NCBI RefSeq assembly: GCF_003050745.1
Contig: NZ_QAOF01000001.1
Span: 248,001-312,000 of the forward strand
Source: Sphingomonas sp. PP-CE-3G-477
GTDB taxonomy: Bacteria; Pseudomonadota; Alphaproteobacteria; Sphingomonadales; Sphingomonadaceae
DNA: 64,000 nucleotides
Direction: 5' to 3'
The translations under genes were made by a program, and so were the position numbers. How positions within the stretch are numbered: the stretch's first letter is position 1; each line of letters starts with the position of its first letter. This document shows, piece by piece, positions 36,986 through 46,322 of the stretch. The notes beneath the pieces are model-generated. The model ran no database searches. It was not told the DNA's origin and was given only the letters and a program-made list of their open reading frames with translations.

Positions 36986-39900
36986 ATGCACTTCGGCCAT
37001 TCTGTTTCGCGGATCGCACTCGTCGGTTCTCTCGTCTTTTCGGCCTTACCCGCGCTGGCGCAGGACTTGCCCGCGACGGCGCAGGACGCACCCGCAACGA
37101 CGCAGGATGCACCGGCCGTGACGCCCGCGCAGGCAGCGGCGACGACCCCCGCCGACGCCAAGGTCCAGGCCGATGCGACGACCGCTACCGCAGCCGCCGA
37201 TCAGACCAGCCGCGATGCCCAGTCGAGCGATGCCCAGTCGAGCGGCGCGATCGTCGTGACGGGATCGCGCATCCAGCGGCCGAACACGACATCCGCAGCG
37301 CCGATCACCTCGGTCACTGCGCAGGACATCCGCGCACAGGCCGCAGTCAACGTCGAGGACGTGCTGAACCGCCTTCCGCAGATCGCGCCGGACAGCCAGC
37401 AGACCTATAACGACTCCGACGGTCGCCAGCGCATCAAGCTGCGCAGCCTCGGGTTCGAGCGTACGCTGGTGCTGATCGACGGCAAGCGCCTCGGCACGCA
37501 GAACGGGCAGGACGTCGGCATCATTCCGCCGTCGCTGCTCGAGCGCGTCGACGTGCTGACCGGCGGTGCCTCGTCGGTCTATGGTTCGGACGCGGTCGCT
37601 GGTGTCGTCAACTTCGTCCTGAAGAAGGATTTCGAAGGGCTTCAGATCGACGGCAACTACAATCTCTACAATCACAACAACAAGGACACGGTCGTGTCGT
37701 CGCTGGCGCGCGCATCGGGCTTCAGCAGCCCGCGCGGCCTGACCAACGACGGTGGCCGGGTCGACGTCACGGTGACGGCGGGCAAGAAGCTGTTCGACGG
37801 CGCGCTGCGGATCAACGGGTTCGTCAACTACAAGCATACCGATCCGGTATTGTTGTCGGAGCGCTCGAACTCGGGGTGCTACCTGACGCAGACCACGCTG
37901 AACGCGCCGCTGTCGTGCGGGTTGACGCCAAGCAGCTCGACCAGTGGGCTCATCACGCCGCAGAGCGGTGCGAACGCCAACGCGCAATACGTCAACAACC
38001 CCAACGGCACGCGGACGTTCGTTCCGTTCGGTCCGGGCGCGGGCAACGCCTCGAACTATTTCAGCAACTACGCGTATCAGCGTCCGTCGGAGCGCGTGAA
38101 CGCCGGCGGCTTCGTCAGCCTCGACATCGCACCGGACGCCGAGCTGTACGCATCGGGCATCTGGTTCCGCGACAAGTCGTACAACAACTACCCGGCGATC
38201 GCGGGCGGCGGCGTCCAGGTGAACTGCGACAACCCGTTCCTGTCGGGGTCGCAAGCGACCGCGATCTGCGGCGCCGCGGCTGGTACGGCTACGACGGCGC
38301 CCATCGACCTTCGCTATCGTCTGGGCGAGGGCAATGATCAGCCCGACACCTATCTGAACACCGGCGTGCGCCTGACCGGCGGCCTTCGTGGCAAGGCCGG
38401 CGACGCGTGGACCTATGACGTCGGCGGCGTCTATGCCCGCAACCGTCAGGATTACACGCCGAGCTTCGTCAACGCGACCAACCTGCAGAACGCGATCAAC
38501 GTCGGCGGCACGCGCGCCGCACCGACCTGTGCCACGACCACGGATGCCGCCTGCGTCCCGTTCGACGCGTTCAGCGCCGGCAACACCAATCCGGCGCTCA
38601 TCGACTATCTGTATGACCGGGGGACATCGGTCACCACGGGCACATTGTACGACGTCCAGGCCAACGTCACCGGCGACCTCGGCAAATACGGCATCACTTC
38701 GCCGTTCGCGGAGCAGGGCGTGGCGATCGCGCTGGGGACGGAATACCGCAAGGATACGCTCAAATCGACCGCCGACAGCGTGTATCGCGCTGGCCTCGGC
38801 GGCAACGACACGTACCTGAAGCAGGACGTCTGGGAGGCCAACGTCGAAGTGCAGGTGCCGCTCGTCCAGCACAAGCGGTTCGCCGATCTGCTGCAGGCCA
38901 ACGGTGGCTACCGCGTGTCGAAGTACAGCAGCAATCCGAGCACGTTCAACACCTGGAAGATCGAGGGCATATACGCGCCGGTCAGCGACCTGACGTTCCG
39001 CGCCTCGTTCAACAAGGCGCAGCGCGCACCGACGGTGACCGAAATCCGCCAGGCGACGAACGTCGAGTTCGCCCGCGGCGGATCGGGCACGATCAACGAT
39101 TTCTGCGCGCCGACCGTCACCAGCAACCCCAATGGCGGCGTGACGTACGGCACGCCGATCGCCTCGCGCGACGTGTGCCGCGCGACCGGCCTGTCCGACG
39201 CGCTTTATGGTAGCCCGACGCTGATCTGCCCGGGCGATGCGTCGACCGGTGCGACCGGATGTACGGTACGCTCGGGTGGCTTCACCGCCGATCCCGAAAC
39301 CGCCTACACGCAGACCTATGGCCTGATCGTGAAGCCGCGGTTCGTGCGCGGGCTGGTCTTCTCGGTCGATCGCTACAAGATCAAGATTGACGATTCGCTC
39401 GGCTATAATGATTTCAGCTACTACACCGATGGCTGTCAGCGTTCGAACGGCGACGCGTTCTTCTGCCAAGGCATCGTCCGCAACCCGGGCACCGGCACGC
39501 TCTATTCGCCGGCCGGCACCAACCCTTCCACCGGCTTCATCCGCCAGGGCACGACCAACTTCTACAAGTCGATCGCGCGCGGTTATGATTTCCAGGCACA
39601 GTACACGCTCGATCTCGCCAGCGCGGGCAAGATCGACTGGAACTTCAACGGCTCGCTGACGACGTTTGCAGGGGGGCAGGACTCGCCGCTCCAGCCGACC
39701 CGCAACTGCGCCGGCTACTACGGCAATGGCTGCGGCCAGCTGATCCCGAAATGGTCGCATGGCCTGCGCGCAACCTACACGACGCTCGACCGCGGCTTCA
39801 GCGCCTCGTTCAACTGGCGCTATGTCGGATCGCTGACCAACGCGGACAATTCGGGTGATCCGGCGATCGGCGGCACCGATGCGCGCGCGCGGACCAGCTA

Positions 39901-40117
39901 CTTCCGCGTTTCGCCCAAGAGCTATTTCGACCTCGCGCTCAACTTCGCGATCGACAAGGCGTTTTCGCTGCGCCTGATCGCGAACAACCTGCTCGACAAG
40001 AGCGCCCCGATCGTTCCGGACTCGTACAACGTCGCCCTCGCGCGCACGAACACGATCCCGCAGCGCTACGACTCGCTGGGCCGCAGCCTGTCGGTCGGTG
40101 CGACCGTCAAGTTCTGA
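36986..40117 (+). CDS. SusC-like TonB-dependent receptor
   Basis: This 1043-residue outer-membrane receptor probably takes up glycans or glycopeptides. The signal peptide is MHFGHSVSRIALVGSLVFSALPALAQ. Residues 27-85 form a low-complexity Ala/Asp/Gln/Thr stretch with repeats of the TQDAPA kind before the plug signature AIVVTGSRIQRP. The plug shows LRSLGFERTLVLIDGKRL and GGASSVYGSDAVAGVVNFVL; the chain ends SVGATVKF. It is divergent from the glycosylasparaginase-led operon and shares its control region, which suggests it serves the same substrate. A hairpin terminator follows immediately. Confidence 0.92.
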   Translation: MHFGHSVSRIALVGSLVFSALPALAQDLPATAQDAPATTQDAPAVTPAQAAATTPADAKVQADATTATAAADQTSRDAQSSDAQSSGAIVVTGSRIQRPNTTSAAPITSVTAQDIRAQAAVNVEDVLNRLPQIAPDSQQTYNDSDGRQRIKLRSLGFERTLVLIDGKRLGTQNGQDVGIIPPSLLERVDVLTGGASSVYGSDAVAGVVNFVLKKDFEGLQIDGNYNLYNHNNKDTVVSSLARASGFSSPRGLTNDGGRVDVTVTAGKKLFDGALRINGFVNYKHTDPVLLSERSNSGCYLTQTTLNAPLSCGLTPSSSTSGLITPQSGANANAQYVNNPNGTRTFVPFGPGAGNASNYFSNYAYQRPSERVNAGGFVSLDIAPDAELYASGIWFRDKSYNNYPAIAGGGVQVNCDNPFLSGSQATAICGAAAGTATTAPIDLRYRLGEGNDQPDTYLNTGVRLTGGLRGKAGDAWTYDVGGVYARNRQDYTPSFVNATNLQNAINVGGTRAAPTCATTTDAACVPFDAFSAGNTNPALIDYLYDRGTSVTTGTLYDVQANVTGDLGKYGITSPFAEQGVAIALGTEYRKDTLKSTADSVYRAGLGGNDTYLKQDVWEANVEVQVPLVQHKRFADLLQANGGYRVSKYSSNPSTFNTWKIEGIYAPVSDLTFRASFNKAQRAPTVTEIRQATNVEFARGGSGTINDFCAPTVTSNPNGGVTYGTPIASRDVCRATGLSDALYGSPTLICPGDASTGATGCTVRSGGFTADPETAYTQTYGLIVKPRFVRGLVFSVDRYKIKIDDSLGYNDFSYYTDGCQRSNGDAFFCQGIVRNPGTGTLYSPAGTNPSTGFIRQGTTNFYKSIARGYDFQAQYTLDLASAGKIDWNFNGSLTTFAGGQDSPLQPTRNCAGYYGNGCGQLIPKWSHGLRATYTTLDRGFSASFNWRYVGSLTNADNSGDPAIGGTDARARTSYFRVSPKSYFDLALNFAIDKAFSLRLIANNLLDKSAPIVPDSYNVALARTNTIPQRYDSLGRSLSVGATVKF

Positions 40118-40128
40118 TCGGATAGCGC

Positions 40129-40164
40129 ATAAAGGCTCGCCGTTCGCGGCGGGCCTTTTCTTAT
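40129..40164 (+). terminator. Rho-independent terminator after the TBDR gene
   Basis: AAAGGC-TCGCCG, loop TTCG, CGGCGGGCCTTT, then TTCTT. It begins 13 bases past the TBDR stop. The UUCG tetraloop makes it a stable hairpin. The rest of the gap up to 40267 shows nothing further I can name. Confidence 0.85.
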
Positions 40165-40267
40165 GGACGCCACTTTCGCGGTGGCGAGATGGCCGATCCG
40201 GGCCGACGCCCGTACGTATTTACGGCCATACGGCAAGGTCGGCTTGGCCTCTGACGCGGGGTGGATA

Positions 40268-41857
40268 CTAAAAGTTTTCGCGTATCCGGTTGAATGGGTA
40301 GTCTGTATTCGCCGCTAGATTCATATGAACCGGCGACCGATTGGCTACGGACAGGCGTATTCTTTGGACGCCTGGCTCGATACCCCGTAATGCTGTGGGG
40401 TTGCCATTCCTGTCGGTCGTCAACCGGACTGCGCCGTCGTCGATGCGCGCAACTCTCGTGCCGTCCAGCGTCAGCGTGGCGCCTTGGGCGCTATAGTGGA
40501 TCGTCGCGATCCGCCCGTCGTCGGTCCGGCGGCTTAGCATCGTGCCCATCGCTGCGGGATGTTTCGGGCGGATGTTCCAGTGAATCGTGTCCGCGTCCTC
40601 GTGAAAGCCGACCAGCCGCCAGGTATAATCGACCATCACCAGCGCGGCGGGGGAATAGCCGGGTGCGTCTTCCTGCGTGAAGCGACCGGTCAGCGGATCG
40701 AGTTGCTGGCGCATCGACGCGTCCGCCTGGATCGCGTCGCACCACGCGGTCATCATCGTCCCGAACTCGGCGGAGCGACCGTAATGATCGAACCACCGCC
40801 CCGCACGTAATGCGGTGAGGGCCTGCGATGCACCGCCCCAGCTGTTGGCGGGGATCGGCCGGACGAAGCTGGGGTCATCGAGCGCGATCGACGGTAGCGG
40901 GATGGGGCTCCAGAACGCCTTGGGGTTGCCGAGCTGCTGCTGCCAGATTCGGTCGAACATCGGCTGGTCGACGACATGCTCGCCGCATACCCGGCTGATG
41001 ACGTCGCCGCGCACGCGGACGAACCGGTCCTGCGGGTCGCGGTCGTAGAAGGCGGCGTCCGTCGCGTCGTACAGCCGCGACAGGATCAGGCGACGGATCG
41101 TCTCCGCGCGTTCGTCCCAGCGGGCCGCTTCGTCGGCGTGTCCCAGCGCGCGCGCCATCGCGGCCAGCGCGCGGCGCGCGCCGAAGACGGTCGCCGACAG
41201 GTCCGGGCAAAGACGGGGCAGCGACGCGATCGGGTGATGCGTGGCGGCGTCCTTGTTCGGGCATTGGTTCGGCATCCCGGCCCAGCGCGGGCTGTTGTCG
41301 TGGCCCGTGTCATAGGTGCAGAACCCCTCGATCAGGCCCGTGCCGCGCGTGTTGCGGTGACGCACGAGCCAATCGTCCCATGCCGAACAGGCGCGATAGG
41401 CCTGGGCGAGCAAGGCCTCGTCGCCGGTGGCGCGGGCGAGTTCCCAGCCGGTGGCGGCGATCGGCACGACCATCTGGATCTGGCCGAAGCTCGTTTCCGT
41501 GATCTTGTTGTTCGCCGGCAACTGGCCATTGGCGCGTTGCAGATCGAAGAACGTCGTGTGGCTGTTGCGCGCGACGTCGGGACGCCAGTGACGATAGACG
41601 AGTGCTTCGTGCGGTCCGCATTCCTGCCAGATGCCCTGATAGGTCGCGCCTTCGATCAGCACCGGGGCACTGACATAGGGCATGGTCCGGACATTGGCGG
41701 CGAGCACAGCCAGCGCCTTGTCGTAGGCCGCCTGCCAGCGCGTGTTCGCCGTCTTGAAGACCGGTGTATCGGTCGGCGCGGCGGAGACTGCGGCGCGGGG
41801 CAGGGCGAGCGTCGCGGCGGCGGCGGTCGTCCCGGCGAGGAAGTGGCGGCGGTCCAT
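40268..41857 (-). CDS. MGH1/GH63-like (alpha/alpha)6-barrel glycoside hydrolase
   Basis: The product is 529 residues with a Tat leader (MDRRHFLAGTTAAAATLALPRAAVSA). The chain is helical, and DTGHDNSPRWAG near residue 190 matches the motif that holds the catalytic acid in GH63/GH37/MGH1-type enzymes of clan GH-G. The C-terminal end (HWNIRP onward) is a small beta domain. I cannot assign a substrate; relatives act on glucosylglycerate, mannosylglycerate or glucosides. It is the last gene of the L-rhamnose operon and its ATG shares one base with the GH43 stop, which suggests it attacks a rhamnose- or arabinose-bearing plant glycan. It could be a new activity, but this is context-based inference. 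Confidence 0.7.
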   Translation of the reverse strand: MDRRHFLAGTTAAAATLALPRAAVSAAPTDTPVFKTANTRWQAAYDKALAVLAANVRTMPYVSAPVLIEGATYQGIWQECGPHEALVYRHWRPDVARNSHTTFFDLQRANGQLPANNKITETSFGQIQMVVPIAATGWELARATGDEALLAQAYRACSAWDDWLVRHRNTRGTGLIEGFCTYDTGHDNSPRWAGMPNQCPNKDAATHHPIASLPRLCPDLSATVFGARRALAAMARALGHADEAARWDERAETIRRLILSRLYDATDAAFYDRDPQDRFVRVRGDVISRVCGEHVVDQPMFDRIWQQQLGNPKAFWSPIPLPSIALDDPSFVRPIPANSWGGASQALTALRAGRWFDHYGRSAEFGTMMTAWCDAIQADASMRQQLDPLTGRFTQEDAPGYSPAALVMVDYTWRLVGFHEDADTIHWNIRPKHPAAMGTMLSRRTDDGRIATIHYSAQGATLTLDGTRVARIDDGAVRLTTDRNGNPTALRGIEPGVQRIRLSVANRSPVHMNLAANTDYPFNRIRENF

Positions 41858-43446
41858 CAGGATCTCCCGGCAGGAATGGGCGTATCGACCACCACGCGGT
41901 CGACGTCGACCGATCCGCCCGGCCTGTCGCGGGTGAACGTGAACAGCGCGGGGCGCGACCCTTTCCACCAGGAGAAGCGTGCGAGCGGTATCGGCATGCC
42001 GATCGATACAAAGGTCTTGCCGTCGAGGCTGTAGCTGTAGGCGACGCGCTGATCCGCGGTGACGTCGGCGCGCAGGTCGATGCGGGTGCCGGTGAGCACG
42101 GGGCCGGCGGTCTCGACGCCTTCGCGTGCGAGCGTCACGCGCGTCTTGCCCGCCGCGCGGACTAGGCCGATCCAGCTCGGGCGAACGCCGAACAGCGACA
42201 GCCCGGCGCGTTGTCCGTCGACCATCCGGCGCGGATCGATGCGCGCGGTGATTCGGCTCGATGGGCCTTGCAGGATCTGGGTGAGCGTATTGCGGGCGGT
42301 GACGAGATGCTCGGCGGGTAACGCGGTCAGGCGCAGGAAACCGGGACGGGCGCTCAGACTCCACGCGCGGTCGTCGGGATTGTGGTTCCATTCCCATTGC
42401 GGACCCAGCGTACTGGTGGAGAACTCGTCGGATGCTTGCAGGCGGTACGGCGCGGGACTGTTCCGCGTGTCCGGGACCGCGTGGCGATCGACCGGCTGGC
42501 CGGCGCTGGAGCCGGGTATCGGCGCGCCGATCAGAGGCCAGCCATCGACCCAGCGCAGCGGTTCGAGATAGCTGATCCGGCCGAACGCGCCGGTCGAATT
42601 GAAATGTACGAACCAGCCTTGCCCGGACGGTGTCTCGACCCAGCCGCCCTGATGCGGTCCTTCCAGTTTGGTCGTGCCTTGGCGCAGCACCACGCGCTGT
42701 TCGTAAGGGCCGCGAATGTCGCGGGTGCGCAACGCGACCTGCGCGCCCTTCTCGACCCCGCCGAACGGCGCGAGGATGTAATACCAGCCGTCGCGCTTGT
42801 AGAGCTTGGGACCTTCGAGGATGGGGAGGTTGACCTTGTCCTCGACGATCGTCGTGCCGGTATCGAGCACGCGGGTGCCGTCCGCGCTCATCCGGTGGAG
42901 GATCAGCGGGCCCGCGCCGTGCCGCGAATGGACCAGCCAGGCGGTGCCGTCATCGTCCCAGAACGGGCAGGGGTCCTCCAGCATCGGCTGGTCGATCACT
43001 TTGACGGGCGTGCTCCACGGGCCGTCGGCACGCGTCGCGGTGGCCATGAAGATGCCCTCGTCGGGGGTAGCCCAATAGACGTAGAAGCGTCCGGCGTGAT
43101 GGCGGATCGAGGGTGCCCAGACGCCGCCGGCATAGCGCGTGCCGCCGACCGGCTTCGAGATCGCGTCGGTCAGCGTGTGGGGGCCGGGCATGTCGTATTC
43201 GGGCGCGAACGGCAGGCGCGGCAGGACGTGGCCGAGGATGCGCCAATGCACCAGATCGCGCGAATGCAGGATCGGTATCCCGGGCGAAAAGTGGAAGCTC
43301 GACGCGACGAGGTAATAGTCCTCGCCGACGCGGATGACGTCTGGATCAGAATAGTCCGCGAAAATCACCGGGTTGGTATATGTCGCAGGTGCCGCGCTCA
43401 TTGCTGGAACCGCGGCGAGCGCCAAAACGAGTGCGAGACGCGTCAT
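41857..43446 (-). CDS. GH43 glycosidase with C-terminal beta-sandwich
   Basis: This 529-residue secreted enzyme has signal peptide MTRLALVLALAAVPAMSAAPA. The five-bladed propeller (about 22-320) has the GH43 catalytic set: Asp in IFADYSDPDVI as base, Asp in DQPMLEDPCPFWDDDG as pKa modulator, and Glu in LPILEGPKLYKR as acid. A concanavalin-like beta-sandwich (about 340-525) follows, as in GH43 subfamilies acting on xylosides and arabinosides. The ATG overlaps the rhaT stop (ATGA). Beta-xylosidase or alpha-L-arabinofuranosidase are the family's usual activities; arabinose release from rhamnogalacturonan side chains would fit the operon. Confidence 0.9.
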   Translation of the reverse strand: MTRLALVLALAAVPAMSAAPATYTNPVIFADYSDPDVIRVGEDYYLVASSFHFSPGIPILHSRDLVHWRILGHVLPRLPFAPEYDMPGPHTLTDAISKPVGGTRYAGGVWAPSIRHHAGRFYVYWATPDEGIFMATATRADGPWSTPVKVIDQPMLEDPCPFWDDDGTAWLVHSRHGAGPLILHRMSADGTRVLDTGTTIVEDKVNLPILEGPKLYKRDGWYYILAPFGGVEKGAQVALRTRDIRGPYEQRVVLRQGTTKLEGPHQGGWVETPSGQGWFVHFNSTGAFGRISYLEPLRWVDGWPLIGAPIPGSSAGQPVDRHAVPDTRNSPAPYRLQASDEFSTSTLGPQWEWNHNPDDRAWSLSARPGFLRLTALPAEHLVTARNTLTQILQGPSSRITARIDPRRMVDGQRAGLSLFGVRPSWIGLVRAAGKTRVTLAREGVETAGPVLTGTRIDLRADVTADQRVAYSYSLDGKTFVSIGMPIPLARFSWWKGSRPALFTFTRDRPGGSVDVDRVVVDTPIPAGRS

Positions 43447-44555
43447 GCGGCGAGCCTGTTGCCATAGCCTATGATGACGGTCGCCAGCACCAGCAGCGCG
43501 ACGCCGCCCCAGACGGTCGCGCGGACCCGTGGTGCCGCATCCCGCCACTCGCGAAACGCGAAGCCCCAGAGCGTGCCGAAGATGATGATCGAGGCCATGT
43601 GCAGCGTCCAGGACGAGAAGCCGAACCGCCCCATCTGGCTTTCGCCCATCGTGTAGAAGAAGAACTGGAAATACCAGGCGAGACCGGCGACCGCGCAGAG
43701 CAGGAAGTTGGCGACGAGCGGCGTTCGGCTCCCGTCGACGTCGGGAACGACGTCGGTGCCGATGCCGCTGCCGGCGGTGCTGATCCGGCTCGCGCGTCCG
43801 ATCCACTGGCCGGCGCTGCGATTGCGCGCGATCAGGATCGTGCACCAGATGCCGTTGGTGACGAGGCCGCCGAACATGACGAGGCACAGCACCGGAAGCC
43901 CCGTCCAGAGCGCACCCGTACCGGCGGCGCCCGACAGCACGCGGACCGGTTCGCCCGCTGCCAGCCCGAACGCGAAGCAGGACGACATGATGCCCGAGAA
44001 GATCGCGACGCCGATCCCCTTGCGGAAGTCGAACTCGGCGACCGCGGCGCGCTTCGCCTCGACCGACAGCGCCGCATCCTTGCGCGCGCCCGCCAGCGCG
44101 ACGACGACGATCCCGAGCAGGGTCACGCCGAGACCGAGCAGGACGATGAGTCCGCTGGTCGTGTCGAGCAGTTTCGCCGCGAAATCACCCTGGAACAGCG
44201 GTGGGATCAGCGTGCCGAAGACGGTGCACAGCCCCAGCACGACCGCCATGCCGAGCGACAGCCCGAGATAGCGCATCGTCAAACCATAGGTGAGGCCACC
44301 GAAACCCCAGAGCATGCCGAACACGATCGGCCACAGGATCGCGCGGCGGGGCGCCGCCGCCAGCACACCCAGCAGATCCTCGGTCTGCAACGCGGCGAAC
44401 AGCCAGGGCGCGATCAACCACGAGACGATCCCGCCGGTCAGCCAGTAGATCTCCCACGACCAGCGCTTCACGCCGCGATAGGGGACGTAGAAACTCGCCG
44501 ACGCGAGCCCGCCAAGCCAATGGAAACCGACGCCGAGCAGCGGGTTGGGAGTCAT
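43443..44555 (-). CDS. rhaT: L-rhamnose/proton symporter
   Basis: The product is 370 residues with about ten hydrophobic segments and belongs to the RhaT family. Recognisable blocks are GVGFHWLGGLASASFYVPYRGVK with WSWEIYWLTGG, WGFGGLTYGLTMRYLGLSLGMAVVLGLC, and the C-terminal WYFQFFFYTMGESQMGRFGFSSWTLHMASIIIFGTLWG. Those blocks are typical of this small transporter family, which carries L-rhamnose (and in a few cases related 6-deoxysugars) across the inner membrane. It overlaps the lactonase gene upstream and GH43 downstream, so import and breakdown are co-expressed. Confidence 0.92.
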   Translation of the reverse strand: MTPNPLLGVGFHWLGGLASASFYVPYRGVKRWSWEIYWLTGGIVSWLIAPWLFAALQTEDLLGVLAAAPRRAILWPIVFGMLWGFGGLTYGLTMRYLGLSLGMAVVLGLCTVFGTLIPPLFQGDFAAKLLDTTSGLIVLLGLGVTLLGIVVVALAGARKDAALSVEAKRAAVAEFDFRKGIGVAIFSGIMSSCFAFGLAAGEPVRVLSGAAGTGALWTGLPVLCLVMFGGLVTNGIWCTILIARNRSAGQWIGRASRISTAGSGIGTDVVPDVDGSRTPLVANFLLCAVAGLAWYFQFFFYTMGESQMGRFGFSSWTLHMASIIIFGTLWGFAFREWRDAAPRVRATVWGGVALLVLATVIIGYGNRLAA

Positions 44556-45484
44556 CGGACGTCTCCGTCGAAAGCGGGGGCGAGGTCGAGCCCGAGGCGG
44601 TAGAGGCGGTTCGCGTTGCCCGCGAACAGTGCGCGGCGTTCGTCTTCGGACAGGTCCGCTACCGAATCGTGGAGCATCGCCAGCGTATCGTCGAACGAAG
44701 CGAACAGCCGGTCGGTCGGGAAATCGCTCGCCATCATCGCGCGGTCGGTGCCGAACAGGTCGATCGCGCGGCGGACACGGTCACGCGCTGCGCGGGCGTC
44801 CCAGGGGCGGAGCGCGAAACCGAGGCCGGACAGCTTGATCGCCACGTGCGGCAACCGGGCCAGCGCGCGCAGGCCGTCGCGCCAGTCGGTTTCGCCGTCG
44901 ACGCCCATGCCGGCATGATTGAGGAATACCGGGATGTCGGGGTGCCGTTCGATCATTTTGGCAAGCGTCGCGAACTGGCCGGGATAGGCTTGCAGGTCGA
45001 ACGACAGGTCGTGATCGGCAAGGCGCGCGAAGCCGTGTTGCCAGCGCTCGTCGGTCGTCATGTCTCGGGGCGTGTAGGTGCGGTTCGGATCGGGATGCCA
45101 GTTGACGATCTGGCGGACGCCGCGGACCGCCGGGCGGTCGGCCTGTGCGGCGAGTTGCGCGTCGATATCGGGTGCATCGAGCGCGGCGAAGGCGACGATC
45201 GCGGTCGGCAAGGATTGCGTTGCAACGGCGGCCTGCACCCAGTCGGTCTCCGCGATCGCCTGAGACGGCGCCGCACCAGCCTCGACATGAACCGCGCCGA
45301 CGACGTTCCAGCGCGCAGCCTCGTCCAGATAGTCCGCTGGACCGTAATCGTGCGCGATCGCCGAGACGTTGCCGTTCGGGCCATCGTCCGCGAAAGGCGG
45401 CGTCAGCCACGCATAGTCCAGCCGACCCGGCTGCCAGAAATGGACATGGGCATCGACGAACGGGACGGGATCGATCACGGCCAT
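44552..45484 (-). CDS. Amidohydrolase-family L-rhamnono-1,4-lactonase
   Basis: This 310-residue cytoplasmic metal-dependent hydrolase belongs to the COG3618 amidohydrolase group. The metal motif VDAHVHFW is at the N-terminus; NHAGMG, KLSGLG and ASDFPTDR mark the other barrel strands. The group includes L-fucono- and L-rhamnono-lactonases (LRA2). The rhamnonate dehydratase and RhaT in the same operon point to rhamnonolactone. It opens the lactone made by L-rhamnose 1-dehydrogenase. A 76-base gap separates it from the upstream dehydrogenase gene, larger than elsewhere in the operon. Confidence 0.87.
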   Translation of the reverse strand: MAVIDPVPFVDAHVHFWQPGRLDYAWLTPPFADDGPNGNVSAIAHDYGPADYLDEAARWNVVGAVHVEAGAAPSQAIAETDWVQAAVATQSLPTAIVAFAALDAPDIDAQLAAQADRPAVRGVRQIVNWHPDPNRTYTPRDMTTDERWQHGFARLADHDLSFDLQAYPGQFATLAKMIERHPDIPVFLNHAGMGVDGETDWRDGLRALARLPHVAIKLSGLGFALRPWDARAARDRVRRAIDLFGTDRAMMASDFPTDRLFASFDDTLAMLHDSVADLSEDERRALFAGNANRLYRLGLDLAPAFDGDVR

Positions 45485-45560
45485 GCCGCTATCCTCTCTG
45501 GAACGGGCGGCCCCGGTTTTTACCGGTGACCGTAAGACGTGGGTCGTGGTCGGCGGAGCG

Positions 45561-46322
45561 TCAGAAGGTCGTGCGGCCCCCCGACGTGTCGAACGTGGAC
45601 GCGGTGGTGAAGCTGCATTCGTCCGAGGCCATGAAACAGATCATCGCCGCGGATTCGTCGACTTCGCCGAGCCGCCCCATCGGGATCTTGCCGCGCATGT
45701 AATCGACCTGACTCTGCGGCAGTTGCTCGAGGATCGGGCTTTCGAAGGTTGCCGGCGTGATCGCGTTGGCGACTATCCCGCCGGGGCCGCACTTGCCCGC
45801 GAGTTCCTTGCCGAGCGACTTGGTGAAGCCGATCACCGCCGCCTTCGACGCGGAATAGGCAGACGCGTTGGGGTTGCCTTCCTTGCCCGCGACCGATGCG
45901 ACGTTGACGATCCGGCCATAGCCGTTCGCCAGCAGCAGCGGCACGACCGCGCGGTTGCAATAGAACAGCCCGTTGACGTTGATGTCGATCACGCGCTGCC
46001 AGCTGTCGATGGGATAGTCGTGCACGGGGGCGGTGGCGCCGGTTATGCCCGCCGCGCAGATCAGGATGTCGACCGGACCAAGGGCAGCATGCGTGGCCGC
46101 CGCCGCAGCCTCGACCGCGCCGGCATCGGCCACGTCGAGCGCCTCGACATGCGTTGCGCGTATCTCCGTACGCGCTGTCGCGAGCTTGTCCGCGTCGAGA
46201 TCCCACAGCGCTACCCGGCCGCCCTCGGCGACGATCCGCGCCGCGACCGCCTTGCCCAGACCCGACGCGCCGCCTGTCACGATCGCCGTCCGACCGGCAA
46301 AGCGGCCCGCGTACAGGCTCAT
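45561..46322 (-). CDS. SDR, probable L-2-keto-3-deoxyrhamnonate 4-dehydrogenase (LRA5)
   Basis: This 253-residue short-chain dehydrogenase has the NAD(P) motif TGGASGLGKAV and the catalytic Tyr-Lys in YSASKAAV, with Ser in VNVASVAG. The start at 46322 overlaps the hydrolase stop as ATGA; a longer start upstream is not needed. Its place between rhamnonate dehydratase/diketo-acid hydrolase and the lactonase matches LRA5 of the Sphingomonas diketo route, which oxidises the C4 hydroxyl of 2-keto-3-deoxy-L-rhamnonate. The other SDR in the region (49326) is the better match for the first, C1-oxidising step. Cofactor choice is not certain, though Asp in LWDLDADK suggests NAD. Confidence 0.85.
   Translation of the reverse strand: MSLYAGRFAGRTAIVTGGASGLGKAVAARIVAEGGRVALWDLDADKLATARTEIRATHVEALDVADAGAVEAAAAATHAALGPVDILICAAGITGATAPVHDYPIDSWQRVIDINVNGLFYCNRAVVPLLLANGYGRIVNVASVAGKEGNPNASAYSASKAAVIGFTKSLGKELAGKCGPGGIVANAITPATFESPILEQLPQSQVDYMRGKIPMGRLGEVDESAAMICFMASDECSFTTASTFDTSGGRTTF

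Noticed and set aside
37046..39760. Open frame of about 904 codons opposite the third TBDR gene
   Set aside because: Shadow of the receptor; low-complexity Arg/Val/Ala product with no signal peptide or motif.
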